Below, piece after piece: positions 43,574-52,234 of a stretch of DNA of 64,000 bases (position 1 is its first letter; every line of letters begins with the position of its first letter). The translations under genes were made by a program, and so were the position numbers. The stretch spans positions 1-64,000 of the forward strand of contig NZ_JACSKY010000010.1 in the NCBI RefSeq assembly GCF_018617855.1, read 5' to 3'. This DNA is from Exiguobacterium qingdaonense (lineage in GTDB: Bacteria; Bacillota; Bacilli; Exiguobacteriales; Exiguobacteriaceae). Below the pieces are notes generated by a model. The model did no database searches, was not told the DNA's origin, and saw nothing but the letters and a program-made list of their open reading frames with translations.

Positions 43574-44290
43574 ATGGCTGAAAAAACGAAAATTTTAGTG
43601 GTCGACGATGAGGAGAGAATTCGCCGACTTTTGAAAATGTACTTAGAACGGGAACAATATGTGATTGAAGAGGCGGTCAATGGGGAGGAGGCGCTTGCGC
43701 TTGCCCTCGAGAACGAATATGACGTCATCTTGCTCGACTTGATGATGCCGAAGATGGATGGGGTCGAGGTATGCACGGAACTTCGAAAAACGAAAGCGAC
43801 CCCGGTCATCATGTTGACGGCAAAAGGCGAAGAGATTGACCGTGTTCAAGGATTTGAGGTCGGGGCGGACGATTACATCGTCAAGCCGTTCAGCCCACGC
43901 GAAGTCGTGCTCCGTGTGAAGGCACTTCTTCGTCGCTCTGGCTCAACGAAGTTTATGCAGACGAGCGAGAAGTCGAAAGACTTGATCGTCTTCCCGCATT
44001 TGACGATTGACAATGACGCGCATCGTGTCACGGTGGATGGCGAGGAAATCGCGCTCACGCCGAAGGAGTATGAATTGTTATTCTTCCTCGCAAAACAGGT
44101 CGATAAAGTCTTTTCTCGTGAACAGTTGTTAAAAGAAGTATGGAACTACGAATTTTTTGGAGACCTTCGAACAGTCGATACGCACGTGAAACGGCTTCGT
44201 GAGAAGCTGAACCGTGTCTCTCCTGATGCGGCTCATATGATCACGACCGTATGGGGTGTCGGGTACAAGTTCGAAGCTGCCAATGAATGA
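43574..44290 (+). CDS. resD: Response regulator ResD
   Basis: 238 residues, OmpR family. Receiver domain with Asp11/Asp12, phosphoacceptor Asp55 and Lys104; C-terminal winged helix (LTPKEYELLFFLAKQVDKVFSREQLL ... RTVDTHVKRLREKL). Partner of ResE; controls aerobic and anaerobic respiration genes. ATG 43574 follows TTAGGAGGG; the 75-base upstream frame is not used. Overlaps resE by four bases. Confidence 0.93.
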   Translation: MAEKTKILVVDDEERIRRLLKMYLEREQYVIEEAVNGEEALALALENEYDVILLDLMMPKMDGVEVCTELRKTKATPVIMLTAKGEEIDRVQGFEVGADDYIVKPFSPREVVLRVKALLRRSGSTKFMQTSEKSKDLIVFPHLTIDNDAHRVTVDGEEIALTPKEYELLFFLAKQVDKVFSREQLLKEVWNYEFFGDLRTVDTHVKRLREKLNRVSPDAAHMITTVWGVGYKFEAANE

Positions 44291-45996
44291 TGAATCGTCG
44301 AAACAGCATCGTCACGAAACTGTGGCTGACGATTCTCGTTTTAGTCAGTGTCATCTTGTTCATCGTCTCGGTGTTGATGCTCGAGTTCTTTAACTCCTTT
44401 CATATCGACCAGGAACGAGGACACCTCGCGAAGCTTGGCGGACAGGTCCAATCGGTGCTGTTAAATGAAGGTGACACGTCACAGACGATCGATCAAATCA
44501 TCGAAGTGTACGGAGCGAACTATATTTTAGAGAACGGTGCGGTTCGTTCGAACTTCGGGAGTCAGGTGGACGGATTGATGGTCGAGCTTGAGCGCCAGGA
44601 TTGGGAAGCGTATCAGGCGGTCGGGGAGACGGCAATCGGGAACTTCTCATCGTTTGACGATCAAGCGGCCCTCGCTTACCGGACGACCTTCTCGTTATCG
44701 TCGGGTCAATACACGCTCTACCTTTTCGAACCGCTTGATGCGATATCAAGTGCGAATGCCGGCGCAAGAACGATCATACTATGGACCGTCGCCTCGGCCA
44801 TCATCGTCACGACGGTGTTCGCCTTCTTCTTGTCGACACGGATCACGGCACCGCTTCGGGCGATGCGGGATGCGGTCAATAAGACCGGGGAAGGACAGTT
44901 TGATTTACGACTGGAGACGAAGACTCGCGATGAGATCGGAGAGCTCGCCGCATCCTTCAATGCGATGAGCAGTCAGCTCGCAAAGTATGTCGATGCGCTC
45001 GATCGCGAACGATTGCAACTCGCTTCCATCCTTCGCTCGATGGCGGACGGCGTCATCACGCTCGACCGTCATGCGAACGTGATTGTCACGAACCCGCAGG
45101 CCAGTCCGTTGCTTCAAGAGGGGCAACCACACGATGTCGTCATGTCGCTTTATGAGGAAGTGATGGAGGGGGCGACTGAGAAGACGATTGAAGTAAAACA
45201 GGATGATCGGTACTATACGCTGACGGTCACGCCGCTCGTCGGGGAGGATGATTTTGAAGGTGCTGTCGTCGTCATCCGGGACACTTCTGAAAGTCACCGT
45301 CTCGACAAGATGCGGACGGATTTCGTGGCGAATGTGAGCCATGAGCTTCGGACGCCGCTCGTGACCCTTCAAGGATATTCAGAGGCGATCATCGATGGGA
45401 TGACCGAAAGTGATGAGGCGACGAAAGAGTTCGCCTCCATCATCTATGATGAATCCCTCCGCCTAGCCCGACTCGTCAACGACCTATTAGATTTGGCTCG
45501 TATCGAGTCGGGGAAAGAAACGATGCAGTTCCATTCGTTTGATATCGGCGAGTTCTTGCCTCGTGTCATGCGAAAGTTCAATCAGATGGCATCTGAAAAA
45601 GAAATTCGTTTACAGACGGACGTACCGAACCGAATGATTGAGGCAGACGGCGACCGACTTGAACAAGTGTTCACGAACTTGATCGGCAACGCCATCGCCC
45701 ATACCGACTCAGGCGAGATTCGGGTCGAAGCGACCGAAGAGGACGACGGTATACGGATTCGATTGATCGACTCGGGTCACGGGATTCCGAAAGAAGATTT
45801 GCCATTCGTGTTCGAGCGATTCTATAAGGCGGACAAGGCGCGAACGAGTGGTTCGAAAACGGGTACGGGAATCGGCCTTGCCATCGTGAAAAACGTAATC
45901 GACGCCCATCACGGTTCGGTCGACGTGACGAGCACGCTCGGTGTCGGGACGACGTTTGACATTTATTTACCATTTGAACAACCACACATCTCATGA
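44287..45996 (+). CDS. resE: Sensor histidine kinase ResE
   Basis: 569 residues. Two membrane helices (about 13-33 and 161-182) enclose an extracytoplasmic sensor; then HAMP (TRITAPLRAMRDAV), a PAS domain (SMADGVITLDRHANVIVTN), HisKA with the phospho-acceptor His352 in NVSHELRTPL, and HATPase_c with N and G boxes (VFTNLIGNAIAHT, IDSGHGIPKED, GTGIGLAIVK). It phosphorylates ResD in response to the respiratory state. The RBS is weak, consistent with translational coupling to resD. Confidence 0.93.
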   Translation: MMNRRNSIVTKLWLTILVLVSVILFIVSVLMLEFFNSFHIDQERGHLAKLGGQVQSVLLNEGDTSQTIDQIIEVYGANYILENGAVRSNFGSQVDGLMVELERQDWEAYQAVGETAIGNFSSFDDQAALAYRTTFSLSSGQYTLYLFEPLDAISSANAGARTIILWTVASAIIVTTVFAFFLSTRITAPLRAMRDAVNKTGEGQFDLRLETKTRDEIGELAASFNAMSSQLAKYVDALDRERLQLASILRSMADGVITLDRHANVIVTNPQASPLLQEGQPHDVVMSLYEEVMEGATEKTIEVKQDDRYYTLTVTPLVGEDDFEGAVVVIRDTSESHRLDKMRTDFVANVSHELRTPLVTLQGYSEAIIDGMTESDEATKEFASIIYDESLRLARLVNDLLDLARIESGKETMQFHSFDIGEFLPRVMRKFNQMASEKEIRLQTDVPNRMIEADGDRLEQVFTNLIGNAIAHTDSGEIRVEATEEDDGIRIRLIDSGHGIPKEDLPFVFERFYKADKARTSGSKTGTGIGLAIVKNVIDAHHGSVDVTSTLGVGTTFDIYLPFEQPHIS

Positions 45997-46022
45997 TGGT
46001 GACTCAAACGAGTCACCATTTG
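45996..46022 (+). terminator. Probable terminator of resDE
   Basis: ATGGTGACTC (45996-46005) pairs with GAGTCACCAT (46010-46019). The T-run is short, so it may be leaky into the next gene. Confidence 0.55.
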
Positions 46023-46045
46023 TGGCATTTTAAGGGGGGAGTCGA

Positions 46046-46597
46046 ATGAAACGTTATACACGAACGGGCGACAAGGGTGAAACATCATTGATCGGTAGTC
46101 GCGTCGACAAACACCATCCTCAAATCGAAGCGATGGGGCATCTCGATGAGTTGAACAGTCAGATTGGACTTGCCATCGCCCATCAAGAAGATGAGACGCT
46201 TCGGGCACAGCTGACGAAGATACAGCATGACTTGTTCGACCTAGGCTCAGAACTGATGTATACGGAGGCACCACCAAAAACGGTCGACTTGTCGATCGTG
46301 ACGGAACTTGAACGATGGATGGATGAGTGGGAGGTTTCTTGCCCGGAACTCGTGCGCTTCATCCTTCCGGGAGGTAGTGTGGCCGCGGCTAGCCTGCATG
46401 TGGCCCGTTCCGTCTGCCGTCGGGTCGAGCGCGATTTGACGGCACTCGGTGTCGCCGATCGGCAATTGCCTTACTTTAACCGCTTGAGTGATTATTTGTT
46501 CACAATCGCCCGCTACGCGAACGTCGTGGCGGAAGTACCTGACCAAGAATATGCACGCGGCGCTGCCGTGTTCCAACCAAAAAGAAAAAAGGAGTGA
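46046..46597 (+). CDS. Corrinoid (cob(I)alamin) adenosyltransferase, PduO type
   Basis: 183 residues: N-terminal YTRTGDKGETSLIGSRVDK ATP loop, LDELNSQIGLA, and FILPGGSVAAASLHVARSVCRRVER with the conserved Arg and Glu. It transfers adenosine from ATP to reduced corrinoid to form coenzyme B12. RBS AAGGGGGGAG precedes ATG. There are no other B12 genes nearby; in B. subtilis its relative YvqK is unlinked to res. Confidence 0.9.
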   Translation: MKRYTRTGDKGETSLIGSRVDKHHPQIEAMGHLDELNSQIGLAIAHQEDETLRAQLTKIQHDLFDLGSELMYTEAPPKTVDLSIVTELERWMDEWEVSCPELVRFILPGGSVAAASLHVARSVCRRVERDLTALGVADRQLPYFNRLSDYLFTIARYANVVAEVPDQEYARGAAVFQPKRKKE

Positions 46598-46604
46598 TCG
46601 GCGC

Positions 46605-47843
46605 ATGAAAGGAATCGAACAGTTCGAGCATCAATTGCACTACTCGGTCTATCCGACCAAAAAATTCAAAACGACGACTTGTCTCGTCTCATTTGCCGCA
46701 CCACTGACGCAAGATACGGTAGCGGGACGAGCACTGCTCCCGTTCATCATGGAAAAATCGACGGCGACCTATCCGTCCATTGAATTATTTCACACACCGC
46801 TAGAGGAGTTGTATGACACGAACTTGTACGCCGGCGCATCAAAAATCGGTAAAGAGCATGTCATCCAGTTTCAACTTGAAGTCGTCAATGACAACCTTGT
46901 CGGGGAGAGCGTGCTCAGTCAGGCAATCAAGTTGCTTGAGGACGTCCTCCTTCGGCCTAACGCCTATGACGGGGCGTTCCAACCGCTCATCGTCGAACAG
47001 GAACGCCGACTACAACGCCAGCGCATCGAATCGGTCTATGATGACAAGATGCGGTTCGCCCAACAGCGCCTTCAAGAGATGCTCGGAGGAGAACTCGCCA
47101 TTCCGTCGCTCGGTACGCTCGAACAACTCGACCAGGTCACACCGAAATCGTTGTATGATGCTTATCAATCGATGATTCAAGATGATCGTGTCGACATTTA
47201 TGTCGTCGGGGACGTCAGTCGAGAGCAGGTCGAACAGGCATTTGAACCGCTCGAATCGCTCGGTGCACGTCGACCACGACATTTACCGGAAGCGAGTAAA
47301 GGAGAGTTCAAACGTTTAGAGGAGCATCAAGACATCAAACAAAGCAAACTTCATCTTGCCTATTCTCTCGATGTCGACCCGCGGACGGAAGATGCGCTTC
47401 GCATGCAGGTCGTGAACGGTTTGTTCGGGGGCTTCCCTCACTCGAAACTGTTCATGAACGTCCGTGAGAAAGAGAGCCTCGCATACTATGCCGCCTCACA
47501 GTTCAGTTCGCTCAGCCGAAAATTGTTCGTCTACGCCGGCATCGATTCGACGAATCAGCAAAAGACCGAACAGATCATCGAGGATCAATTAAAAGCCATT
47601 CAGGCAGGGGACTTTGAGGATGAGACGTTGCAACAGACGAAAGAACTTCTATTCCACCAACGTCGACAACTCGGAGACAATCCGCGTCAACTGATCGCGT
47701 GGATGAGTGGGGCGGACGTTCGTCCGTTCTCGTTAGACGAAGAGATGGCAATCATCGATCATACGACGCGAGAACACATCGTCGCGCTCGCAAAAGAAAT
47801 GGAGCTCGAAGCGGTCTATTGCCTGAAAGGAGGAGAAAGATGA
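46605..47843 (+). CDS. ymfF: M16-like protein YmfF, EF-P modification associated
   Basis: 412 residues of the insulinase/M16 fold, but the zinc motif HxxEH is absent at the expected place (LLPFIMEKSTATYPS), so it is the inactive subunit of the YmfF/YmfH pair. ARRPRHLPEASKG and KESLAYYAASQF, with the R/Y-type motif, are recognisable. In B. subtilis the ymfFHI genes accompany 5-aminopentanol modification of elongation factor P. ATG 46605 follows AAAGGAGTGATC. Overlaps ymfH by four bases. Confidence 0.87.
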   Translation: MKGIEQFEHQLHYSVYPTKKFKTTTCLVSFAAPLTQDTVAGRALLPFIMEKSTATYPSIELFHTPLEELYDTNLYAGASKIGKEHVIQFQLEVVNDNLVGESVLSQAIKLLEDVLLRPNAYDGAFQPLIVEQERRLQRQRIESVYDDKMRFAQQRLQEMLGGELAIPSLGTLEQLDQVTPKSLYDAYQSMIQDDRVDIYVVGDVSREQVEQAFEPLESLGARRPRHLPEASKGEFKRLEEHQDIKQSKLHLAYSLDVDPRTEDALRMQVVNGLFGGFPHSKLFMNVREKESLAYYAASQFSSLSRKLFVYAGIDSTNQQKTEQIIEDQLKAIQAGDFEDETLQQTKELLFHQRRQLGDNPRQLIAWMSGADVRPFSLDEEMAIIDHTTREHIVALAKEMELEAVYCLKGGER

Positions 47844-49099
47844 AACTAGATTTCCCTAACGTCGGAGAGACATTACATCACCACATTCTCGACAATGGCC
47901 TCTCCGTGTACTTGTTAAAGAAAACCGGTTATGAAAAAACGTTCGCGACGTTCACGACGAAATACGGTTCGATAGACCGTCGCTTCAAACTAGAAGACTG
48001 GGTAGAAGTGCCCGATGGTATCGCTCACTTTCTAGAGCATAAGATGTTTGAGAAAGAGGAAGGCGATATCTTCCAAAAGTTCGGTCGCCAAGGGGCTTCA
48101 GCGAACGCCTTCACGTCCTTCACACGGACGGCTTATCTGTTCGGTGCCACATCGAACGTCCGCGAGAACGTAAATACGCTACTCGACTTCGTTCAGACGC
48201 CATACTTCACGAAAGAGTCGGTAGAGAAAGAAAAAGGCATCATCGGACAAGAGATTCAAATGTATCAAGACAACCCGGGGTGGCGACTTTTCTTTGGACT
48301 AATTGAAGCGATGTACGACACACATCCTGTCAAAATCGATATCGCCGGTACGATCGAGTCGATTTCGGAGATTACGGCTGAAGACCTGTACGTCTGTCAT
48401 CAAGCATTCTATCACCCGAGCAACATGGCGTTATTCGTCGTCGGGAACATCGAGCCGGATGACATGATGGAACTCATTCGGGATAATCAATCGTCCAAAT
48501 CATTTGAAGAACCAACGTTACGTGCCCGCGAAGCGATTGACGAGCCGGTCGCAGTTCGACTGGCGGAGCGCGTCATCGAGATGGACGTCTCTGTCCCGAA
48601 AGTGATGATTGGCTATAAGGATGTCCCGCAAGCAGGAGAGGTGGGGCTCAAACAAGAACTGACGGTCGAATTGCTCATGCACGCCCTCTTCGATACGACG
48701 GCCCCACTCTATACGGAACTGTACGCCGAAGGGTTGATTGACGATGCGTTCTCGTTTGACTATACGTCAGAAGAAACGTTTGCCTTTGCCGCATTGTCGA
48801 TGGAGACGCCCCAAGTGGATGCCTTTGTCGAGCGTGTCACAAGTGCGTTGGAGCGACCACTTCACCTCGGTCAAGAAACGCTCGATCGTAAGAAGCGGAT
48901 GATGCAGGGGCAATTTTTAAAAGCGCTGAACTCACCAGAGTTTATCGCCAATCAGTTCTCACGCTATGCACTGAATGGCGGGAACTTGTTTGACATCCCA
49001 GATCTGATCGATGCGATCACTCTAGATGAACTGTACGAATCATACGAGCGTTTGTTCCGTCATGATCAACGGACGGTGTGCATCGTAAGAAAACCATGA
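47840..49099 (+). CDS. ymfH: M16 family zinc protease YmfH
   Basis: 419 residues with the active inverted zinc motif H63-F-L-E66-H67 (GIAHFLEHKMF) and the distal glutamate in EKGIIGQEIQMY about 75 residues on. Catalytic partner of YmfF. ATG 47840 follows AAAGGAGGAG and overlaps the previous stop (ATGA). The 3' end overlaps ymfI. Confidence 0.88.
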   Translation: MKLDFPNVGETLHHHILDNGLSVYLLKKTGYEKTFATFTTKYGSIDRRFKLEDWVEVPDGIAHFLEHKMFEKEEGDIFQKFGRQGASANAFTSFTRTAYLFGATSNVRENVNTLLDFVQTPYFTKESVEKEKGIIGQEIQMYQDNPGWRLFFGLIEAMYDTHPVKIDIAGTIESISEITAEDLYVCHQAFYHPSNMALFVVGNIEPDDMMELIRDNQSSKSFEEPTLRAREAIDEPVAVRLAERVIEMDVSVPKVMIGYKDVPQAGEVGLKQELTVELLMHALFDTTAPLYTELYAEGLIDDAFSFDYTSEETFAFAALSMETPQVDAFVERVTSALERPLHLGQETLDRKKRMMQGQFLKALNSPEFIANQFSRYALNGGNLFDIPDLIDAITLDELYESYERLFRHDQRTVCIVRKP

Positions 49100-49791
49100 A
49101 GACGTTAATTGTTGGAGCGAGCGGTGCAATTGGACGTGCCGTCTCGCTCGCTTTTCGTGAGGATGAGTTAATCATGCATGCGTTCGAAGGGCGTCATAGA
49201 CTTCGTCATCTGATTGATTCAGAAGGTCTTAAAGCAGAGATAGTGACTTGTGACCTGTCAGACCGTGAAGCGGTCGAGCGGTGGGTCAATGAAATCCCGA
49301 ACGTTGACCGGATCGTGTATGTGGCTGGTCACGCGCTACACGGTCTCGTCGTCGACCAAGCCATCGACGAGCTCGATCGGCTTTATGAGGTGCACGTGCG
49401 GGCCATGGTTCGTCTCATCCAGTCCATCGTGGCAACCAAACCATATGAACTGCCGTTGGATATCGTGATCGTATCTAGCGTATGGGGGGAGGTCGGAGCG
49501 GCCGCTGAAGTATTTTATTCGACCGTCAAAGCGGCGCAGCTCGGATTCGTCAAAGCGTTTGCCCGCGAGGCAGGACCGTTCCATGTCCGAATCAATGCGG
49601 TGACACCGGGGTGGATTGATACGCCAATGAATGATACGGTAGAAGAGTCGAAACAATCCGTGATGGATGACATTCCTCTTGGGCGTCTCGGTGTGACGGA
49701 AGACGTGGCCAAGACGATCCGCTTTTTGTGCTCACCTGATGCCTCATATATGACGGGCAATGTAGTACGCATCGACGGCGGTTGGCAATGA
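49096..49791 (+). CDS. ymfI: Elongation factor P 5-aminopentanone reductase
   Basis: 231-residue SDR: VGASGAIG at residues 6-13, YVAGHAL, VIVSSVWGEVG and YSTVKAAQLG (YxxxK), ending GNVVRIDGGW. Gene order ymfF-ymfH-ymfI equals B. subtilis, where YmfI reduces the 5-aminopentanone group on EF-P Lys32. ATG 49096 overlaps the ymfH stop. Confidence 0.88.
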   Translation: MKTLIVGASGAIGRAVSLAFREDELIMHAFEGRHRLRHLIDSEGLKAEIVTCDLSDREAVERWVNEIPNVDRIVYVAGHALHGLVVDQAIDELDRLYEVHVRAMVRLIQSIVATKPYELPLDIVIVSSVWGEVGAAAEVFYSTVKAAQLGFVKAFAREAGPFHVRINAVTPGWIDTPMNDTVEESKQSVMDDIPLGRLGVTEDVAKTIRFLCSPDASYMTGNVVRIDGGWQ

Positions 49792-49884
49792 TTCCATCGG
49801 CGTGTATAAACCTGTTCTTTTCAATTCTTCTAAAATAATTTAAAATAGGCTAGGTAGCGAGTTCGACCGAAAGGATGGTTGGGG

Positions 49885-50661
49885 ATGAAACATGCATTCG
49901 AAGAGTGGTATCTCGAATATGAACTGTGCCAGAATCGTCCCGGTATCCTTGGGGACATCGCGTCACTCATGGGGATGCTTCAAATCTCCATCGTCACAAT
50001 CAACGGAGTCGACCTGCAGCGGCGCGGGATGCTACTGAAAGCCCCGGCAGCTGACCACGTTCATCGACTCGAGCATATCTTGAAGCGAATGGAAGCCATC
50101 GCGGTCATCAAGTTGCGCCGCCCGAAACTTCGGGACCGAATTGCGATCCGACATGGCCGGTATATTGATCATGACAGCGATGACAAGAAGACGTTCCGTT
50201 TCGTTCGGGAAGACTTGGGGATTCTCGTCGATTTCGTCGCAGAATTGATGAAAGAAGAACGTCACTTACTGATTGGTGTAAGAGGAAACCCGCGCGTCGG
50301 AAAAACCGAATCGATCGTCGCTGCCAGTGTTTGTGCGAATAAGCGATGGTTATTCTTGTCATCGACATTGATGAAACAGACCGTCCGGACCTCACTGTTT
50401 GAAGAAGAGCGTGAAGGTGATCATGTTTACATAGTCGATGGGGCGGTCTCCACTCGGACGATGGATGAACGACATCGTCAGCTCATTCGTGAGGTCATGC
50501 GGTTACCCGCTGTGAAAGTCATTGAGCACCCTGATTTGTACGTCCGAAACACGGATTGCGTGTATGAAGACTTTGATTATATTATTGAGTTGAGAAATAA
50601 CCCGGATGAAGAGATCATCATCCCACAAGAAACGCATCGAGAGTCAGAATGGTTTGAATAA
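49885..50661 (+). CDS. ymfK: DUF3388 protein YmfK
   Basis: 258 residues: an N-terminal ACT-like domain (YELCQNRPGILGDIASLMGM) and a C-terminal part with a P-loop-like GVRGNPRVGKTESIVAA near residues 133-149. Function unknown. Same position as in B. subtilis, between ymfI and the rodZ-like ymfM. ATG 49885 follows AAGGATGGTTGGGG; TTG 49879 is possible. Confidence 0.83.
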   Translation: MKHAFEEWYLEYELCQNRPGILGDIASLMGMLQISIVTINGVDLQRRGMLLKAPAADHVHRLEHILKRMEAIAVIKLRRPKLRDRIAIRHGRYIDHDSDDKKTFRFVREDLGILVDFVAELMKEERHLLIGVRGNPRVGKTESIVAASVCANKRWLFLSSTLMKQTVRTSLFEEEREGDHVYIVDGAVSTRTMDERHRQLIREVMRLPAVKVIEHPDLYVRNTDCVYEDFDYIIELRNNPDEEIIIPQETHRESEWFE

Positions 50662-50688
50662 TTATGTGAATGGAAGGTGTGGACCCCT

Positions 50689-51561
50689 GTGACAGAACTA
50701 GGGACTTTTTTGAAACAAAAGCGTGAGGAGAGCGGATTGACGCTCGACCAAATCCAACAGACGACGAAGATTCAAAAGCGCTATATCATCGCGATCGAGG
50801 AAGGTGATTACAAAAATCTCCCTGGCTCTTTCTATGCACGGGCGTTCATCAAAACGTACGCGGAGTCACTCGGTCTTGATGTTGACGAGCTTTATGAGAC
50901 GTACGCAAAGGATTTGCCGAAAATCGAGGCACAGCCATCCGTTCAACTCTCTCGGAAAAAAACATACTCTAAAGCCTCCGAGTCGACGAATCGGGTCTCA
51001 AGATGGGTTCCGAAAGTGTTACTCGCACTTACTGTCTTCTTACTCATCACCGCGGTCTATTTTGCGGTGAGAAGTATTGACTTCGGCGAACAGGATGCAA
51101 GTCCCGCCGAGCCACCGAGTTCAGGGGTCACGGTTGACCAGAACGAGGATGTCCCGGCTGATGAGCCGACTGAGGAAGACTCGGCTTCAGAAGAACCTGT
51201 AGAGGAAGAACCGCCAGCGGAATCTGGTCCGATTGCGGTCACGGAAACAAACGGGGCTGACATTACTTATGAACTGGCGACGAGCGAGAAACTGTCGACC
51301 GAGATTTATGTGAAAGAATCGCCAGCCTCATATGTAGGTGTTCGTGATACATCGTTAGAAGGGGCTTTCCTTGCTCCTGAATATCCGAACCAGTCGAAAC
51401 AAAATCCGATTGTCATTGAAGACGCTGAGACGGACACGCTTCGTATTCGAATCGGTCTCATCGCAGGCGTTGAAAGAATCGTCGTCAACGGTCGTGAACT
51501 CGAACTTCAAGAGTCTCCGGTCACACAAAATATTTTTGTAAAGAGAGTCGACGAAGAATAA
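50689..51561 (+). CDS. rodZ: Cytoskeletal/shape protein RodZ-like (YmfM)
   Basis: 290 residues: N-terminal Xre-type helix-turn-helix (residues 3-64), a basic linker, one membrane helix (about 106-128), a long Pro/Glu/Asp-rich extracytoplasmic spacer (about 140-180) and a beta-rich DUF4115 domain. RodZ anchors MreB filaments to the membrane. GTG 50689 is chosen because the protein then starts at TELGTFLKQKRE as in B. subtilis YmfM; GTG 50677 lies in the RBS region. Confidence 0.87.
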   Translation: MTELGTFLKQKREESGLTLDQIQQTTKIQKRYIIAIEEGDYKNLPGSFYARAFIKTYAESLGLDVDELYETYAKDLPKIEAQPSVQLSRKKTYSKASESTNRVSRWVPKVLLALTVFLLITAVYFAVRSIDFGEQDASPAEPPSSGVTVDQNEDVPADEPTEEDSASEEPVEEEPPAESGPIAVTETNGADITYELATSEKLSTEIYVKESPASYVGVRDTSLEGAFLAPEYPNQSKQNPIVIEDAETDTLRIRIGLIAGVERIVVNGRELELQESPVTQNIFVKRVDEE

Positions 51562-51593
51562 ATCGACTCTCCTTCTAAGAGGAGGCGTTCTAT

Positions 51594-52172
51594 ATGAACC
51601 TACCTAACCGATTGACGATGCTACGCGTGGTGCTGATCCCCGTATTCGTCGTCTTGCTCGCTGTTGATTTTGATTGGGGCAATATCGCCTTTTTAGGTGC
51701 TGATATCCCACTTCACCAATTCATTGCAGGTGTGATTTTTACCATTGCGGCCATCACGGACTGGTTGGACGGTCACTTGGCACGTAAGCACAACCTCGTT
51801 ACGAACTTTGGTAAGTTCATGGACCCGCTCGCAGACAAACTGCTCGTGACGGCAGCACTCGTGTTGCTCGTCGAGATGGACCTCGTCGCGGCTTGGGTCG
51901 TCGTCGTGATTTTATCACGTGAATTTGCTGTCACCGGCTTACGTCTCGTCGCTGCGGATGAAGGGATTGTCGTTGCGGCCGGAAAGTCTGGAAAAGCGAA
52001 GACATGGGTGCAACTCTTTGCCATCATCTTCTTATTGTTCGGTAACCCGATTTTCAGCTATGTCGGGATTCCGTTTGGCGAGTGGGCGATGTGGTTGGCA
52101 CTTGCATTGACGATTTATTCGGGTGCCGAGTATTTCGCGCAAAACTACAAGATTATTGTAAAGTCGATGTAA
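51594..52172 (+). CDS. pgsA: CDP-diacylglycerol-glycerol-3-phosphate 3-phosphatidyltransferase
   Basis: 192 residues with about five membrane helices and the CDP-alcohol motif D56-x2-D59-G60-x2-A63-R64 ... G73-x3-D77-x3-D81. It makes phosphatidylglycerophosphate. RBS AGAGGAGG precedes ATG. Position between rodZ and cinA as in B. subtilis. Confidence 0.94.
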   Translation: MNLPNRLTMLRVVLIPVFVVLLAVDFDWGNIAFLGADIPLHQFIAGVIFTIAAITDWLDGHLARKHNLVTNFGKFMDPLADKLLVTAALVLLVEMDLVAAWVVVVILSREFAVTGLRLVAADEGIVVAAGKSGKAKTWVQLFAIIFLLFGNPIFSYVGIPFGEWAMWLALALTIYSGAEYFAQNYKIIVKSM

Positions 52173-52180
52173 GTCGACAG

Positions 52181-52214
52181 AGACGAGTTGGTTGACCTAG
52201 CTCGTCTTTTTTTT
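52181..52214 (+). terminator. Terminator of pgsA
   Basis: AGACGAG (52181-52187) pairs with CTCGTCT (52201-52207), followed by seven T. Confidence 0.7.
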
Positions 52215-52234
52215 GAAGGCGAGGAGGAAAAGAG

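Noticed and set aside
45997..46045. Cobalamin riboswitch before the adenosyltransferase
   Set aside because: The intergenic space is only about 50 bases, too short, and contains just a terminator hairpin.
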